Assembly (NCBI RefSeq): GCF_019654915.1
Contig: NZ_BPET01000006.1
Span: 62,001 to 126,000, forward strand
Source of the DNA: Shewanella sp. MBTL60-007
GTDB taxonomy: Bacteria; Pseudomonadota; Gammaproteobacteria; Enterobacterales; Shewanellaceae
Direction: 5' to 3'
DNA length: 64,000 nucleotides
The stretch's first letter is position 1. The number at the start of each line of letters is the position of its first letter. A program made the position numbers and the translations under genes. Shown here piece by piece: positions 45,689-54,876 of this stretch. The notes beneath the pieces are model-generated. The model did no database searches. It was not told where the DNA came from and saw only the letters and a program-made list of their open reading frames with translations.

Positions 45689-46851
45689 AGTTTAATCTAA
45701 TCAGTGTATTCGTGCTTGGCACATTTCTAACCGCTTGCCAAGACTCAGCGGTCACCCAGGCTGAAACTGGTGTTTTAGAGCAGCAGATAGAGGTGACAGG
45801 TGAGTTGGTCTCGGCAAATACCGTGAGTCTTAAACCACCGGCCCTGCGCCGAGTATGGCAATATCAAGTGAAAATGTTGGCGCCAGAAGGCAGTGAGGTG
45901 AAAAAGGGCGATAGGGTCGCTCAATTAGACACCTCCAATCTGAGCCAAAGACTATCGGTTAAGGCTGCAGAATTAGAGACGACAATTCAAGATATCGAGA
46001 CCTCAAAGCTTAGAAATGCCAAGAAGCTTGAAGAGCTAAAACTTGAACTTGCCGAAGCTAAGATGAATCAAGAGAAGAGTCAGATGAAAGTGGATATCTC
46101 TGATGAAACCGTCTCAGTCATCGACAAGCAGAAATACTTAAGAGATGCGGTTATTGCCAAAGATCGTGTCACCCTGATCAATCAAAAGATAGAGCTTGAG
46201 ATCAAAGGCGCCGAGCAGCGAATGAAAATGCTGGCTGGCGATCAGCAAAAGTTTGCTGCTGAAGTGTCAACGCTAGAGAAAGGCATACAGTCGATGACAC
46301 TTATTGCGCCGCGTGATGGCATGGTCGTCTATGGCAACGATCAGCAGGGTAATAAGGTCGCCGAAGGGCAAAATATTTTCGTTGGTGATGCCGTACTTAG
46401 TATTCCGGATCTGCAACATATGCAAGTGAATATGACCATTCCTGAGGTGGAAGCGGGACGAGTTAAAGTGGGTCAAAAGCTGAAGATCCGCCTCGATGCC
46501 AACCCTGAAAAAAGTTTTAACGGTGAGATCATCGAGCTTGGCGCCGTGTTCAGAGTGAAAAATCAAGATGTGCCGTTAGTGATCTTCGATGCAGTAGCCA
46601 GTATCGCACAGCCGGATACCGAGCTAATGCGCCCCGGGATGACGGCGAAGATCAGCATCGATATAACCAATAACAGCCCAGATTTATTATTGTCTCTCGA
46701 TGCGGTTCATTATGATCGAGGTAAGGCATATGTATTGAAGCCCGGATTATTTAAAAATACAAAACAATATGTTGCGCTAGGTGCCATGGGTAAGGAGCGA
46801 GTAACGATTACCTCTGGATTACAAGAGGGTGAAGAGGTATTACTGCCATGA
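45685..46851 (+). CDS. Periplasmic adaptor lipoprotein (HlyD/MFP family), second of three
   Basis: 388 residues. Lipoprotein signal with lipobox FLTAC, so Cys18 is lipidated. First lipoyl half YQVKMLAPEGSEVKKGDRVAQLDTS, a helical hairpin of about 120 residues, then TLIAPRDGMVVYGNDQQGNKVAEGQNIF as the second half. The C-terminal part includes ELMRPGMTAKISIDI and VTITSGLQEGEEVLLP. It overlaps the flanking genes by 4 bases on each side (ATGA type), so all parts of the operon are translated together. Confidence 0.9.
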   Translation: MKFNLISVFVLGTFLTACQDSAVTQAETGVLEQQIEVTGELVSANTVSLKPPALRRVWQYQVKMLAPEGSEVKKGDRVAQLDTSNLSQRLSVKAAELETTIQDIETSKLRNAKKLEELKLELAEAKMNQEKSQMKVDISDETVSVIDKQKYLRDAVIAKDRVTLINQKIELEIKGAEQRMKMLAGDQQKFAAEVSTLEKGIQSMTLIAPRDGMVVYGNDQQGNKVAEGQNIFVGDAVLSIPDLQHMQVNMTIPEVEAGRVKVGQKLKIRLDANPEKSFNGEIIELGAVFRVKNQDVPLVIFDAVASIAQPDTELMRPGMTAKISIDITNNSPDLLLSLDAVHYDRGKAYVLKPGLFKNTKQYVALGAMGKERVTITSGLQEGEEVLLP

Positions 46852-48101
46852 TAGGACCAGAGAGCAAAAGTGTGGTGCTAAAACCTGTTAAAGCCTGCAG
46901 ACAAATATTAGCCTGTGTATTTGTGGTGTCTGCGATTGCATTGAGCGGCTGCGGTGGAGCAGATAATGGAGGAGTGTTAACTGTCGAAGTGAACCGCTCC
47001 GACTTTAAAGTTGATATTCCTGCATCAGGTGAGTTAGAGGCGAGTAATTCAACGACAGTCAACGTCCCGACAGGCCTTCGCGGGCCGCAGTCTCTCGCTT
47101 GGATTATCGATAACTTTAGTGAAGTTAAAGCGGGTGATGTTGTGGCTAAAATGGACTCGACTCGAGAGAGCTTCAAGTTAGAAATGGAGCAGCTTGATTA
47201 CGACCGTTTAGGCCTAGACAGTCAAATCCAGACACAAAAAGACAAGACCATAGATAAGAGTTTGAACACCGACACTAAGGTGACCGCTCAGGAACAAGAT
47301 TTAGCCGAACGTTTCTTCAGTGACGATGAACGTGTTTATACCAAAATCGATATCATTGACCAGATGCGTAATCAGGATTATTTAGAAGCTAAAATGCAGT
47401 TTTACGACTGGGGATTAGGTCAACATGGATCACAAGCGCAGGCGGAGCAAGAGCTAATTAAGCTTAAGCAGAAAGGGCATAAGGCTAAGATGAGCCGCTA
47501 CTCTAGTAACTTAAAGCAGATGGAAATAGTGGCGCCCCATGATGGTTTATTTGTAGCGCAAGCTGGCTGGAATGGGGCTTTGCCTGTTGCTGGAGATATG
47601 ATGTGGTCAGGGATGACTATCGGTCTGTTACCCGATACCTCCAAGATGCAGGCTAAGTTATACGTCTTGGAGTCAGAGGCATTGGGTTTAGCGGTTGGTA
47701 AACCTGTCACCTTGCACCTAGATGCTTATCCTGAGTTGCCGATTACTGGAACCTTGACCCAGCTCGATGCTTTGGCAAAAGCCAAAGAGCAAGATAGCCC
47801 GGTTAACTATTTTCAGATCACAGTGACGTTGGATAAGACGTTAACCGAAATCATGCAACCAGGAAGACAAGTTAATGCCATGGTACACGCGCTGGATCTT
47901 AACGATGTAGTTACCGTACCGAATCAAGCACTGTTTCAAAAATCTGGTGAATATTGGGTTTACATAAAGACATCGGCAGGCTTTGCAAAGCGAACGGTTA
48001 AATTAGGCAATCGCAGTTTAAATAGGACGGTTGTCACCGAAGGATTAGAGCAAGGCGATGTTATCGCGCTGACGACTCCGCCGAAAAGGAATCGAGTATG
48101 A
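46848..48101 (+). CDS. Periplasmic adaptor lipoprotein (HlyD/MFP family), third of three
   Basis: 417 residues. Lipobox ALSGC gives Cys35, after a longer basic leader with Lys and Arg residues. First half lipoyl region SEVKAGDVVAKMDST, helical region with KTIDKSLNTDTKVTAQEQDLAERFF, second half IVAPHDGLFVAQAGWNGALPVAGDM, and a barrel with PNQALFQKSGEYWVYIKTSAG. Quite different from the first two adaptors, so these are not recent duplicates. It overlaps the permease gene by 4 bases. Confidence 0.9.
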   Translation: MIGPESKSVVLKPVKACRQILACVFVVSAIALSGCGGADNGGVLTVEVNRSDFKVDIPASGELEASNSTTVNVPTGLRGPQSLAWIIDNFSEVKAGDVVAKMDSTRESFKLEMEQLDYDRLGLDSQIQTQKDKTIDKSLNTDTKVTAQEQDLAERFFSDDERVYTKIDIIDQMRNQDYLEAKMQFYDWGLGQHGSQAQAEQELIKLKQKGHKAKMSRYSSNLKQMEIVAPHDGLFVAQAGWNGALPVAGDMMWSGMTIGLLPDTSKMQAKLYVLESEALGLAVGKPVTLHLDAYPELPITGTLTQLDALAKAKEQDSPVNYFQITVTLDKTLTEIMQPGRQVNAMVHALDLNDVVTVPNQALFQKSGEYWVYIKTSAGFAKRTVKLGNRSLNRTVVTEGLEQGDVIALTTPPKRNRV

Positions 48102-49411
48102 CCGTCAATAGAGTTCCAGTGAAGATAGAGCAGAGATTTAATAATAAGTCGACGAAGAAAGCAGGTTTACCCATAGCAGTGTACTGGGAAGGCATAAAGC
48201 AGGCTTTTGATGAGATGCGTCATCATAAACTACGGACGTCCTTGACGTTGCTCGGGATGATCTTCGGCGTTGGGGCAGTTATCGCCATGCTCAGCGTGGG
48301 GGAAGGCGCCGAGCGCGAAGCCCTAAAGATGATCGAATCGATGGGCGTTAAAAACTTGGTTGTTAATGCTCGTAGCGCAGAGGGAGAGGCGCTAAAATCG
48401 GTACGAGAACACAGTATAGGCCTCAGTCTTAGAGATATAGATAGTGCCCGCGATACCTTACCATTCGTTCAGAATTGGAGCGCCGAGAAAAAGGTTAAAG
48501 TATTTAGTCTATTTAGTCTTAAAGGTCGCAGTGACGCACAGGTTTTAGGTGTCACTCCCAGTTATTTTCAGCTCAGTGCTTTGCCATTAGGCGAGGGGCG
48601 AACCCTTAACGAAAAGGATGAAGCTTATTACCAGCAGGTTGCGGTACTTGGCCCCGAGGCGGCGAGAAGCCTGTTTCCCCAAGGCAGTGCGATTGGCAGC
48701 CTAATAAAGGTTAACCATCAATGGTTCACTGTAGTTGGGGTGCTGTCGGAGAAAGAGAACAGCAAGGCGAGTATTCAAGGGGTGAAGTTAGGTGGTGAGC
48801 GCAATCAAGTTTTTATTCCGTTAACCACGGCGCTCAAAAAGATGCACTTTAACACCCTAGAGAATGAACTCGACTCATTTAAGTTAGCGCTCGCGGATGG
48901 TATTGAGCCTTCCTTGGCAGCAAAAAGCTTACAACACTTGCTTAATCGGCGTCATGGGGGAGAAAAAGATTTCGATGTAGTGGTGCCTGCAGACTTGCTT
49001 GCCCAACATCAGAAAACCCAACAAATCTTTAATATCGTGATGGCCTGTGTTGCAGGCATATCCCTGCTGGTTGGCGGGATCGGCATCATGAATATTATGC
49101 TGGCAACCATTCTAGAGCGTACAGGGGAGATAGGTCTGCTGCGTGCGTTAGGGGCTAAGCGTAAAGATATTGCGCGTCAGTTTCTTATCGAGAGCATTGC
49201 CATATCGGGTACGGGCGGCATTATTGGTATTGGTGTTGGGCTATTGCTAGCACTGATTATCTCCTCGGCAGCGGGTTGGCCTGTGGCTTGGTCTCCCTTT
49301 TCCATTTTGTTAGCACTTGGGGTCTGTATGACAATTGGTGTTGGTTTTGGACTCTATCCTGCGAATAAGGCAGCTAAGCTTGACCCAATTATCGCTCTGC
49401 AGCGAGATTAA
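48098..49411 (+). CDS. MacB-like ABC transporter permease (FtsX domain)
   Basis: 437 residues: N-terminal membrane helix at about 46-66 (TSLTLLGMIFGVGAVIAMLSVG), a large periplasmic domain of about 250 residues (MacB_PCD type, with KVKVFSLFSLKGRSDAQVLGVTPSYF), then three helices near 320-345, 365-390 and 400-425 with MLATILERTGEIGLLRALGAKRKDI. It closely resembles MacB but without the fused ATPase, which is encoded separately at 43921. These machines drive substrate from the periplasm to a TolC channel. No TolC is in the operon; substrate unknown. Confidence 0.92.
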   Translation: MTVNRVPVKIEQRFNNKSTKKAGLPIAVYWEGIKQAFDEMRHHKLRTSLTLLGMIFGVGAVIAMLSVGEGAEREALKMIESMGVKNLVVNARSAEGEALKSVREHSIGLSLRDIDSARDTLPFVQNWSAEKKVKVFSLFSLKGRSDAQVLGVTPSYFQLSALPLGEGRTLNEKDEAYYQQVAVLGPEAARSLFPQGSAIGSLIKVNHQWFTVVGVLSEKENSKASIQGVKLGGERNQVFIPLTTALKKMHFNTLENELDSFKLALADGIEPSLAAKSLQHLLNRRHGGEKDFDVVVPADLLAQHQKTQQIFNIVMACVAGISLLVGGIGIMNIMLATILERTGEIGLLRALGAKRKDIARQFLIESIAISGTGGIIGIGVGLLLALIISSAAGWPVAWSPFSILLALGVCMTIGVGFGLYPANKAAKLDPIIALQRD

Positions 49412-49431
49412 ACATGTTAGCGTTCAAAGAG

Positions 49432-49457
49432 CCCGCGATATTTATCGCGGGTTTTTT
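49432..49457 (+). terminator. Intrinsic terminator of the ABC export operon
   Basis: Stem CCCGCGATA / TATCGCGGG with loop TT and six T, 21 bases after the permease stop. It closes the five-gene operon. Confidence 0.92.
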
Positions 49458-49647
49458 ATTGCTTGGATACCATCATCGTTCAGCTGAAGGCTGGGTGAGT
49501 TAGGCTGATATTGCCGAATGAATCGGTAGCGCATATGTTAAAAATATTCGGTATTCGGCTGCAAACTAAGCTATTGTATTAGAAGCATTCACAAATGGAT
49601 TGGCTATTTTTATACAGAATAGACTGTAACAGAAAGGAAGCGTCAGC

Positions 49648-50325
49648 TTGACCCAACGAAAAATCAACAAACAAAATAATTTTTATTATATGACGGCCGC
49701 GCTTGTGGTGCTGCTATTGAGTGCGTCTTTGGTTAAGTCCTTAATGGGTGGGATGCTTGAGTCCTTACTTGAAGGCGTTATTGCCATTACCTTTTTGGTT
49801 TGTGTGGTGAGTCTAGGGATCGATAAAAGCTGGAAGCGTTTTATGCAAGTGCTAATAGTTATCTGGCTGGTGACGGCTATCAGCAAACGTTTTATCACTA
49901 TCCCTCACCTTGATCTATTTATGCTTGGGTTAATGTTCGCCTTTTTCTGGGGCACCTTTAGCTCTATTGCAAGGCAAGTGTTGTTTGCAGGCTCTGTTAA
50001 CGGTAATCAAGTCGTGGGGTCCATCGCACTTTTTTTACTCTTAGGCCTGATGTGGGCCTTGGTTTACCTCCTAATATTGGCATTATCGCCTAATGCGTTT
50101 TCGGGGATAGAGCAAAGTGCTTGGGGACAAAATTTCTCTCAGATGGCCTATTTTAGTTTTGTTACCCTGACGACATTAGGTTATGGCGATATTAGCCCTA
50201 ATACGCCGTTTGCTCAGGTTGCAGTATATATGGAGGCAATTGCAGGTGTGTTTTACATGGCGATTGTCGTTGCAAGTCTAGTGAGCGCTGGATTGGCTCA
50301 AAAAGATCCACAACAGGAACGTTAA
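49648..50325 (+). CDS. Two-pore-helix potassium channel family protein
   Basis: 225 residues, about six hydrophobic helices with the selectivity filter TLTTLGYGDISP between the last two (filter GYG). The start is a TTG at 49648 preceded by AAAGGAAG with about 8-base spacing; the next ATG at 49690 would remove part of the basic N-terminus. No cytoplasmic regulatory domain (RCK or CNBD) is attached. It is 1 base away from the next gene, so the two are cotranscribed. Ion specificity is presumed K+ from the filter. Confidence 0.85.
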   Translation: MTQRKINKQNNFYYMTAALVVLLLSASLVKSLMGGMLESLLEGVIAITFLVCVVSLGIDKSWKRFMQVLIVIWLVTAISKRFITIPHLDLFMLGLMFAFFWGTFSSIARQVLFAGSVNGNQVVGSIALFLLLGLMWALVYLLILALSPNAFSGIEQSAWGQNFSQMAYFSFVTLTTLGYGDISPNTPFAQVAVYMEAIAGVFYMAIVVASLVSAGLAQKDPQQER

Positions 50326-50326
50326 T

Positions 50327-51454
50327 ATGGAAAACCCTATGCAACATAACCAAAGTAAATTGTTCGTCGCGAACATGGTGGAGTCGGCGATTCGAATAGG
50401 CTTGCTGTTTATACTGGTTGTTTGGACCTTCGATATCATCAAGCCGTTTGTTATTCCTGTGCTATGGGGAGCGATAATTGCGGTTGCCCTTATGCCAATG
50501 ACAAAAAAACTTGAAGGTGCCTTGAAGGGGCGAAGGGGCATTGCTGCCACTATTCTGGCCTTGGCGGGCATAATATTGCTTATCGCGCCGTTCTGGATGG
50601 TATCAAGTTCACTCTTCGATGGCGTGTCTCGGACGGTTGAGGTGTTACAGTCAGGGAGTGTTGACATTCCAGGCCCCACACAAAAAGTTGCCGATATTCC
50701 TTTGATTGGCGATAAGTTATTTGAAGTGTGGGCACTGTTCGCCACTAATTTAGAAAAAGCCTTGTTGCATTTTTTGCCGCAAATAAAAACCGGGGTGTCA
50801 GCCGCCGCGGGTATGTTGGGCAGTAGTTTAGGTAGCTTAGTGATGTTCATTATCTCACTGGCTATTGCTGGTGGTTTTATGGCTCATGCGGAAAAGTGTT
50901 CGGCCGCAGTGACTACAGTTGCGATGCGTGTTGTTGGTCCTCATGGTGAAGAGTGGACCAGTTTAACAGCCGCCACGATTCGCAGCGTATTGCTGGGTGT
51001 GGTTGGGGTGGCATTTATCCAGTCGCTATTGATCGGCTCAGCGTTGTTTGCCTTTAGCATTCCTGCGGCAGGTTTGTTTACCGTCATAGTGTTTATTTTT
51101 GGCATCGCACAGTTGCCGCCACTTATTGTCGTGCTGCCGCTTATTTTTTATGTTTTTTCAACCCATGATTCCACCCCGGCGACCATATTTACGGTGTGGG
51201 TGATAATTGCAGGGCTTTCCGATAGCTTGTTAAAACCTATGTTAATGGGACGAGGGGTCGATGTACCAATGCCAGTGATCCTTATCGGGGCGATTGGTGG
51301 CATGATAACGGCGGGGATCATTGGCCTGTTTTTAGGGGCGGTTATTTTGGCTATTTGGTATGAGCTATTTTTGACTTGGCTCAATAGCGAAGAGAGTCCT
51401 GCTGAGTTACCCCAAGCATCGAATGATGAGCCTGTCGATAGTCCAGATAAGTAA
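50327..51454 (+). CDS. AI-2E family transporter (YdiK-like)
   Basis: 375 residues with about eight membrane helices. Family marks are IKPFVIPVLWGAIIAVALMP near the N-terminus and IFGIAQLPPLIVVLPLIFYVFS and GLFLGAVILAIWYELFLTWL towards the end. Proteins of this group have been linked to autoinducer-2 export or Na+/H+ exchange, but most are uncharacterised. C-terminal 25 residues are acidic and hydrophilic. Coupled to the channel gene upstream, and closed by a terminator. Confidence 0.9.
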   Translation: MENPMQHNQSKLFVANMVESAIRIGLLFILVVWTFDIIKPFVIPVLWGAIIAVALMPMTKKLEGALKGRRGIAATILALAGIILLIAPFWMVSSSLFDGVSRTVEVLQSGSVDIPGPTQKVADIPLIGDKLFEVWALFATNLEKALLHFLPQIKTGVSAAAGMLGSSLGSLVMFIISLAIAGGFMAHAEKCSAAVTTVAMRVVGPHGEEWTSLTAATIRSVLLGVVGVAFIQSLLIGSALFAFSIPAAGLFTVIVFIFGIAQLPPLIVVLPLIFYVFSTHDSTPATIFTVWVIIAGLSDSLLKPMLMGRGVDVPMPVILIGAIGGMITAGIIGLFLGAVILAIWYELFLTWLNSEESPAELPQASNDEPVDSPDK

Positions 51455-51478
51455 ACTAAGGCGGCAATTCTTTTAATG

Positions 51479-51505
51479 AAAAGGTGCCTTTGTGCACCTT
51501 TTTGT
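51479..51505 (+). terminator. Intrinsic terminator after the AI-2E family gene
   Basis: Stem AAGGTGC / GCACCTT (plus A-T pairs outside) with a six-base loop and five T, 26 bases past the stop. Confidence 0.8.
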
Positions 51506-51604
51506 GATAATGGTCTGCGTGGCTGCTTATGTGATTGGGAAACCAGATCTTGAAGATTAATATTAGGCTAGCCATTTTAGGAAAATGAGAGAGGGATACC
51601 TCGG

Positions 51605-52660
51605 TTGAACAGTGTAAAGTCGGTGGTTTGGGGTTGGTTTAAGCAGCAGGCAATAGCCGAAGAGTCGCTTTTGCAAGCGTTGTCGCTTGCTTGTGATGGC
51701 GAAAATTTGCCAAGCCAATTGCAATGGCGGGCTTTAATCGAGCGCCTACTAACTTGGGGAGCGGCGCTCCTTATCGGCTCGGGTCTTGTGTTTTTTATTG
51801 CTGCTAACTGGCAAAGTATGGGTAAGTTTGAACGCTTTGCCTTAGTAGAGTCTTGCCTAGTTATAGTTGTGGCTCTTTATCTCATTTTGCGTTATCGCGC
51901 AGTGAAAAATGGCGATAGACTTGGGTTTAGTTATACCTCGGCTAATGCGGCGTTATTAACCGTATCGATAATCATAGGTAGTTTGCTGGCGCTGGTGGGG
52001 CAGACTTATCAAACCGGTGCCGACCCTTGGCAATTATTTGCACTTTGGGCGCTACTGACATTGCCTATTGCTTGGCTGGCAGGCTCCGAACTGCTTTGGC
52101 TGTTACAAGGCTTACTGCTCAATCTATCCGTCGTGCTTTTTTATCAAACGTTTCCGGGCTTGTTTGGTCGACTTTTCTTATTCGATCTCGTTTTGGCACC
52201 ACTATTGATACTCAATCTTTTACTGCATCTAGGCTTTATGTTACTCGGTGGCAAACTTGGGTTATTAGAAGGGTACACATCGCTTACTAAGTGCTTTGAC
52301 GCCCCTATATTACAGCAGATCACCATAGCTATCGCTGTGCTCTGTATGAGCTTGCTTGCTGTCGAAGCCATTTTTGATGAGCAAAGCCGCGTTTGGTTAG
52401 CTGTATACTTTGGGCTGCTCGCTGCAGGATACTGGCTTTACAATTTTGTATTGAAGGAGATATTTGTGCTGGCTATTGGCGGCTTTAGCCTGATCGCGGT
52501 TATCAATAGCCTATTGATACGATTAATGTTTGAGACCAGTGAGCCGGTAGGATCATTTTTATTGGTGGGCTTGACCATTATTGGCTCAACGACTTGGCTC
52601 ACCATCTGGCTTAGAGCCCGCCATTGCTCTTTTCAAGAGGAGGGGCGGCACCATGCATAG
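51605..52660 (+). CDS. DUF2157 multi-pass membrane protein
   Basis: 351 residues with roughly ten membrane helices. Starts at a TTG after GAGGG at 9-base spacing; a nearby ATG at 51586 reaches a stop at once. The N-terminal cytoplasmic 45 residues (WRALIERLLTWGAALLIGSGLVFFIAANW) match the DUF2157 signature ending in AANW. It overlaps the DUF4401 gene by 8 bases and is followed by a GDYxxLxY protein, the usual companions of this family. The function of this triad is not known. Confidence 0.85.
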   Translation: MNSVKSVVWGWFKQQAIAEESLLQALSLACDGENLPSQLQWRALIERLLTWGAALLIGSGLVFFIAANWQSMGKFERFALVESCLVIVVALYLILRYRAVKNGDRLGFSYTSANAALLTVSIIIGSLLALVGQTYQTGADPWQLFALWALLTLPIAWLAGSELLWLLQGLLLNLSVVLFYQTFPGLFGRLFLFDLVLAPLLILNLLLHLGFMLLGGKLGLLEGYTSLTKCFDAPILQQITIAIAVLCMSLLAVEAIFDEQSRVWLAVYFGLLAAGYWLYNFVLKEIFVLAIGGFSLIAVINSLLIRLMFETSEPVGSFLLVGLTIIGSTTWLTIWLRARHCSFQEEGRHHA

Positions 52661-53780
52661 CGTATTCGAAAATAATAAGGAGGCTCCAGCAAAGTTGTGG
52701 TTTAGATTAGCCGCCGATGGATTGACCTGTAAGAATGAAATGCCAAAGCCCCTTCAAACGACTCCTTGGTATGTTCAACTACTGCAAACATTCGCAGCTT
52801 GGATCGCTTCTCTATTTATCCTTGCCTTTAGCATTACTTTCTTTGGATTACTCTTCGATGGTTTAGACACAGGTTTCGCCACATTAGTTGGGATTATTTA
52901 TGCTGGCTTAGCGGTGTATCTTTATAGGGTGAGTGCTACCAACTCGTTATTTCTCAAACAGATGGCATTTGCTTTAAGCCTAAGTGGCCTGCTGTCATTG
53001 GCCTATGGTATGACTGATTGGTTTAGCCCAAGCTTAGGTGGGGAAATAGGGCTAGCTTGGTATTTTACTTTAGCTTGTATTTTGCTGCTGCACTGGCTGT
53101 CGATTGAACATTATAGTCATCAATGTGTCATGAGTTTTAGCTTTATCGCCTGCCTAGTGGGGATTGGGTATGAATTAGAACTGCTTGAGTTACTCCCTGT
53201 GCTTATCTTGTTACTGTTTGTCGCCGTCTGGTTGAATCATGCTAAAACGGCTAAGCACTTTGCACGCATCAATGCCCTTGGCCATATGCTCGGTTTGTGG
53301 GTCATACTTATTCAGTTACCTCTGTTAGGCAATCAAACGCTACTGTTAGACCATGATAAATTTCCAATATTAGCGCAATGGAGTAATGGGCTGACGGTCG
53401 CTATAACGTTAGTAATTTTACTTGTACTCATTGTAAGAATTTTCCGCTCGCTGTCATTAAGCTTGAGCAGTAAGCCGGGGCTACTAAGCGTCGTTGCTAT
53501 GCTGTTGTTGGCGGGATTATCTATTGTTATGACGGGGTTATCTTCGGCGGTACTGGTTATGATTATGGGCTTTTATGTGAGAGAAAGGGCTGTCTTCTTA
53601 CTCGGGCTGGCTGGAATCTTTAGCTTTATTACTTTGTATTATTACAGTTTACAGTTGCCGCTGCTTGAAAAATCGATCTGGTTAGTCGCGCTGGGCTCGT
53701 TATTGATTTTGGCCAGACTGCTGCTCGTTAAATTAGTACCTAAAGAAGACAAGCATGGAGTGCATCCAAATGAGGCTTAA
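52653..53780 (+). CDS. DUF4401 membrane protein
   Basis: 375 residues from the ATG at 52653, preceded by the strong GAGGAGGGG box. About ten hydrophobic helices follow a 45-residue hydrophilic head. It forms the second member of the DUF2157 / DUF4401 / GDYxxLxY set. Overlaps the neighbours by 8 and 11 bases, so the three are almost certainly translated as a unit and may form one complex. Not characterised. Confidence 0.85.
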   Translation: MHSVFENNKEAPAKLWFRLAADGLTCKNEMPKPLQTTPWYVQLLQTFAAWIASLFILAFSITFFGLLFDGLDTGFATLVGIIYAGLAVYLYRVSATNSLFLKQMAFALSLSGLLSLAYGMTDWFSPSLGGEIGLAWYFTLACILLLHWLSIEHYSHQCVMSFSFIACLVGIGYELELLELLPVLILLLFVAVWLNHAKTAKHFARINALGHMLGLWVILIQLPLLGNQTLLLDHDKFPILAQWSNGLTVAITLVILLVLIVRIFRSLSLSLSSKPGLLSVVAMLLLAGLSIVMTGLSSAVLVMIMGFYVRERAVFLLGLAGIFSFITLYYYSLQLPLLEKSIWLVALGSLLILARLLLVKLVPKEDKHGVHPNEA

Positions 53781-54309
53781 GTTACCCGCTTCTATTTCTG
53801 TGCTGCTATTAACGGTTGTTAGCGTATTGGGCATAGTGAATTGGGACATTTACCAAAAAGAGCAGCAATTAGCTCACGGGCAAGTGGTACGTTTAGCCCT
53901 CGCTCCGGTCGATCCCCGCTCACTTATGCAGGGTGATTATATGACGCTAAACTATGCCATCGCAGCTCCACTGAGGGCTTTGCTTGAGGTGGAGGTTGGA
54001 CAGGGGCTAGTGCAGGTGCGGCTCGATAACAATAGAGTCGCCTCATTGGATTCGGTCGTTCAGGAGTCTGCCGGCGTTAAGTTAAAAGAAACCGGGCAGA
54101 ACCGCAGCGGCATAAGTGCAACGGATGAACTTGTGAATATTCAATATCGTGTGCGCCACAATCAGATTAAATTTGCCAGCAACGCTTACTTTTTCGAAGA
54201 GGGTAAGGCAAAGCGATATGAAGGCGCGAAATATGGCCAGTTTAGGGTCGATGGGCAGGGGGCTTTGTTGTTAGAGTCCTTGCTAGATAAAGACTTTAAT
54301 CCGTTGTGA
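53770..54309 (+). CDS. GDYxxLxY family protein
   Basis: 179 residues from the ATG at 53770 (MRLKLPASISVLLLTVVS); GGAG lies 9 bases upstream and an earlier ATG at 53755 would overlap more of the previous gene. One N-terminal helix (about 7-24) anchors it and the rest is periplasmic. The name motif GDYMTLNYAI is exact near residue 57, preceded by VRLALAPVDPRSLMQ. The motif marks a family found next to DUF2157 and DUF4401 genes. Enzymatic role unknown. Confidence 0.88.
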   Translation: MRLKLPASISVLLLTVVSVLGIVNWDIYQKEQQLAHGQVVRLALAPVDPRSLMQGDYMTLNYAIAAPLRALLEVEVGQGLVQVRLDNNRVASLDSVVQESAGVKLKETGQNRSGISATDELVNIQYRVRHNQIKFASNAYFFEEGKAKRYEGAKYGQFRVDGQGALLLESLLDKDFNPL

Positions 54310-54349
54310 CCTGCATTTTTTGTCAGATAAGTTAAATAGGCTGTATTCG

Positions 54350-54763
54350 TTAAACAGGCTTGGCAAGCAGGGTGAGCCTTAGGCGCTCATTGCCGTTCAC
54401 TAAAGATGTGACAGGCTCATTGGGGCAAAGGTTAATCTCTTGCAGACCACTTAACACGTTGCCGTTTAGTTTGGCGTTAACCCTGCAATTAAGACTTAGC
54501 AAACTGGAGTGGCAAGGTGTTGCTCCCTCAGAGCCGATAAAGCCACTATCAAGATCTATATTGCAGCTGTTAGCTGTGAATGTTTGCGTTTCGCCTACAT
54601 AAAAGCTGCGGCTCTCATTAAGCAGTAGATGACGATCATTAGTTTTTTCAATAAACGCTAGGCTGATATTGAGTTGGACTCGTATCCGATGTGACAGATC
54701 AAACTTAGCTTGCTTGCCTCGGTTAAGCGAGGAGATATAGAAACCACCGAGTGGGCTACTCAT
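54350..54763 (-). CDS. Hypothetical protein, probable soluble beta-rich protein
   Basis: 137 residues, not recognised. No signal peptide or membrane helix. The chain is beta-like, with RVQLNISLAFIEK, RSFYVGETQTFTANSCNIDLDSG, NVLSGLQEINLCPNEPV and a last strand RLRLTLLAKP, and four cysteines. The nearest purine box upstream (AGGTG, 10 bases) is weak. It occupies what would otherwise be a 560-base gap and its codon use is plausible, so I keep it as a probable gene. Could be a spurious frame. Confidence 0.55.
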   Translation of the reverse strand: MSSPLGGFYISSLNRGKQAKFDLSHRIRVQLNISLAFIEKTNDRHLLLNESRSFYVGETQTFTANSCNIDLDSGFIGSEGATPCHSSLLSLNCRVNAKLNGNVLSGLQEINLCPNEPVTSLVNGNERLRLTLLAKPV

Positions 54764-54876
54764 TGACTAAACACCTATCAGCTTATGAACTTCAAATGAG
54801 TAACTTATCACGTAAACTGTTTAATGGCCGCTAAAATAGCAGCCATTAAACATTGCGAGATAACTGCAGCTAGGAG

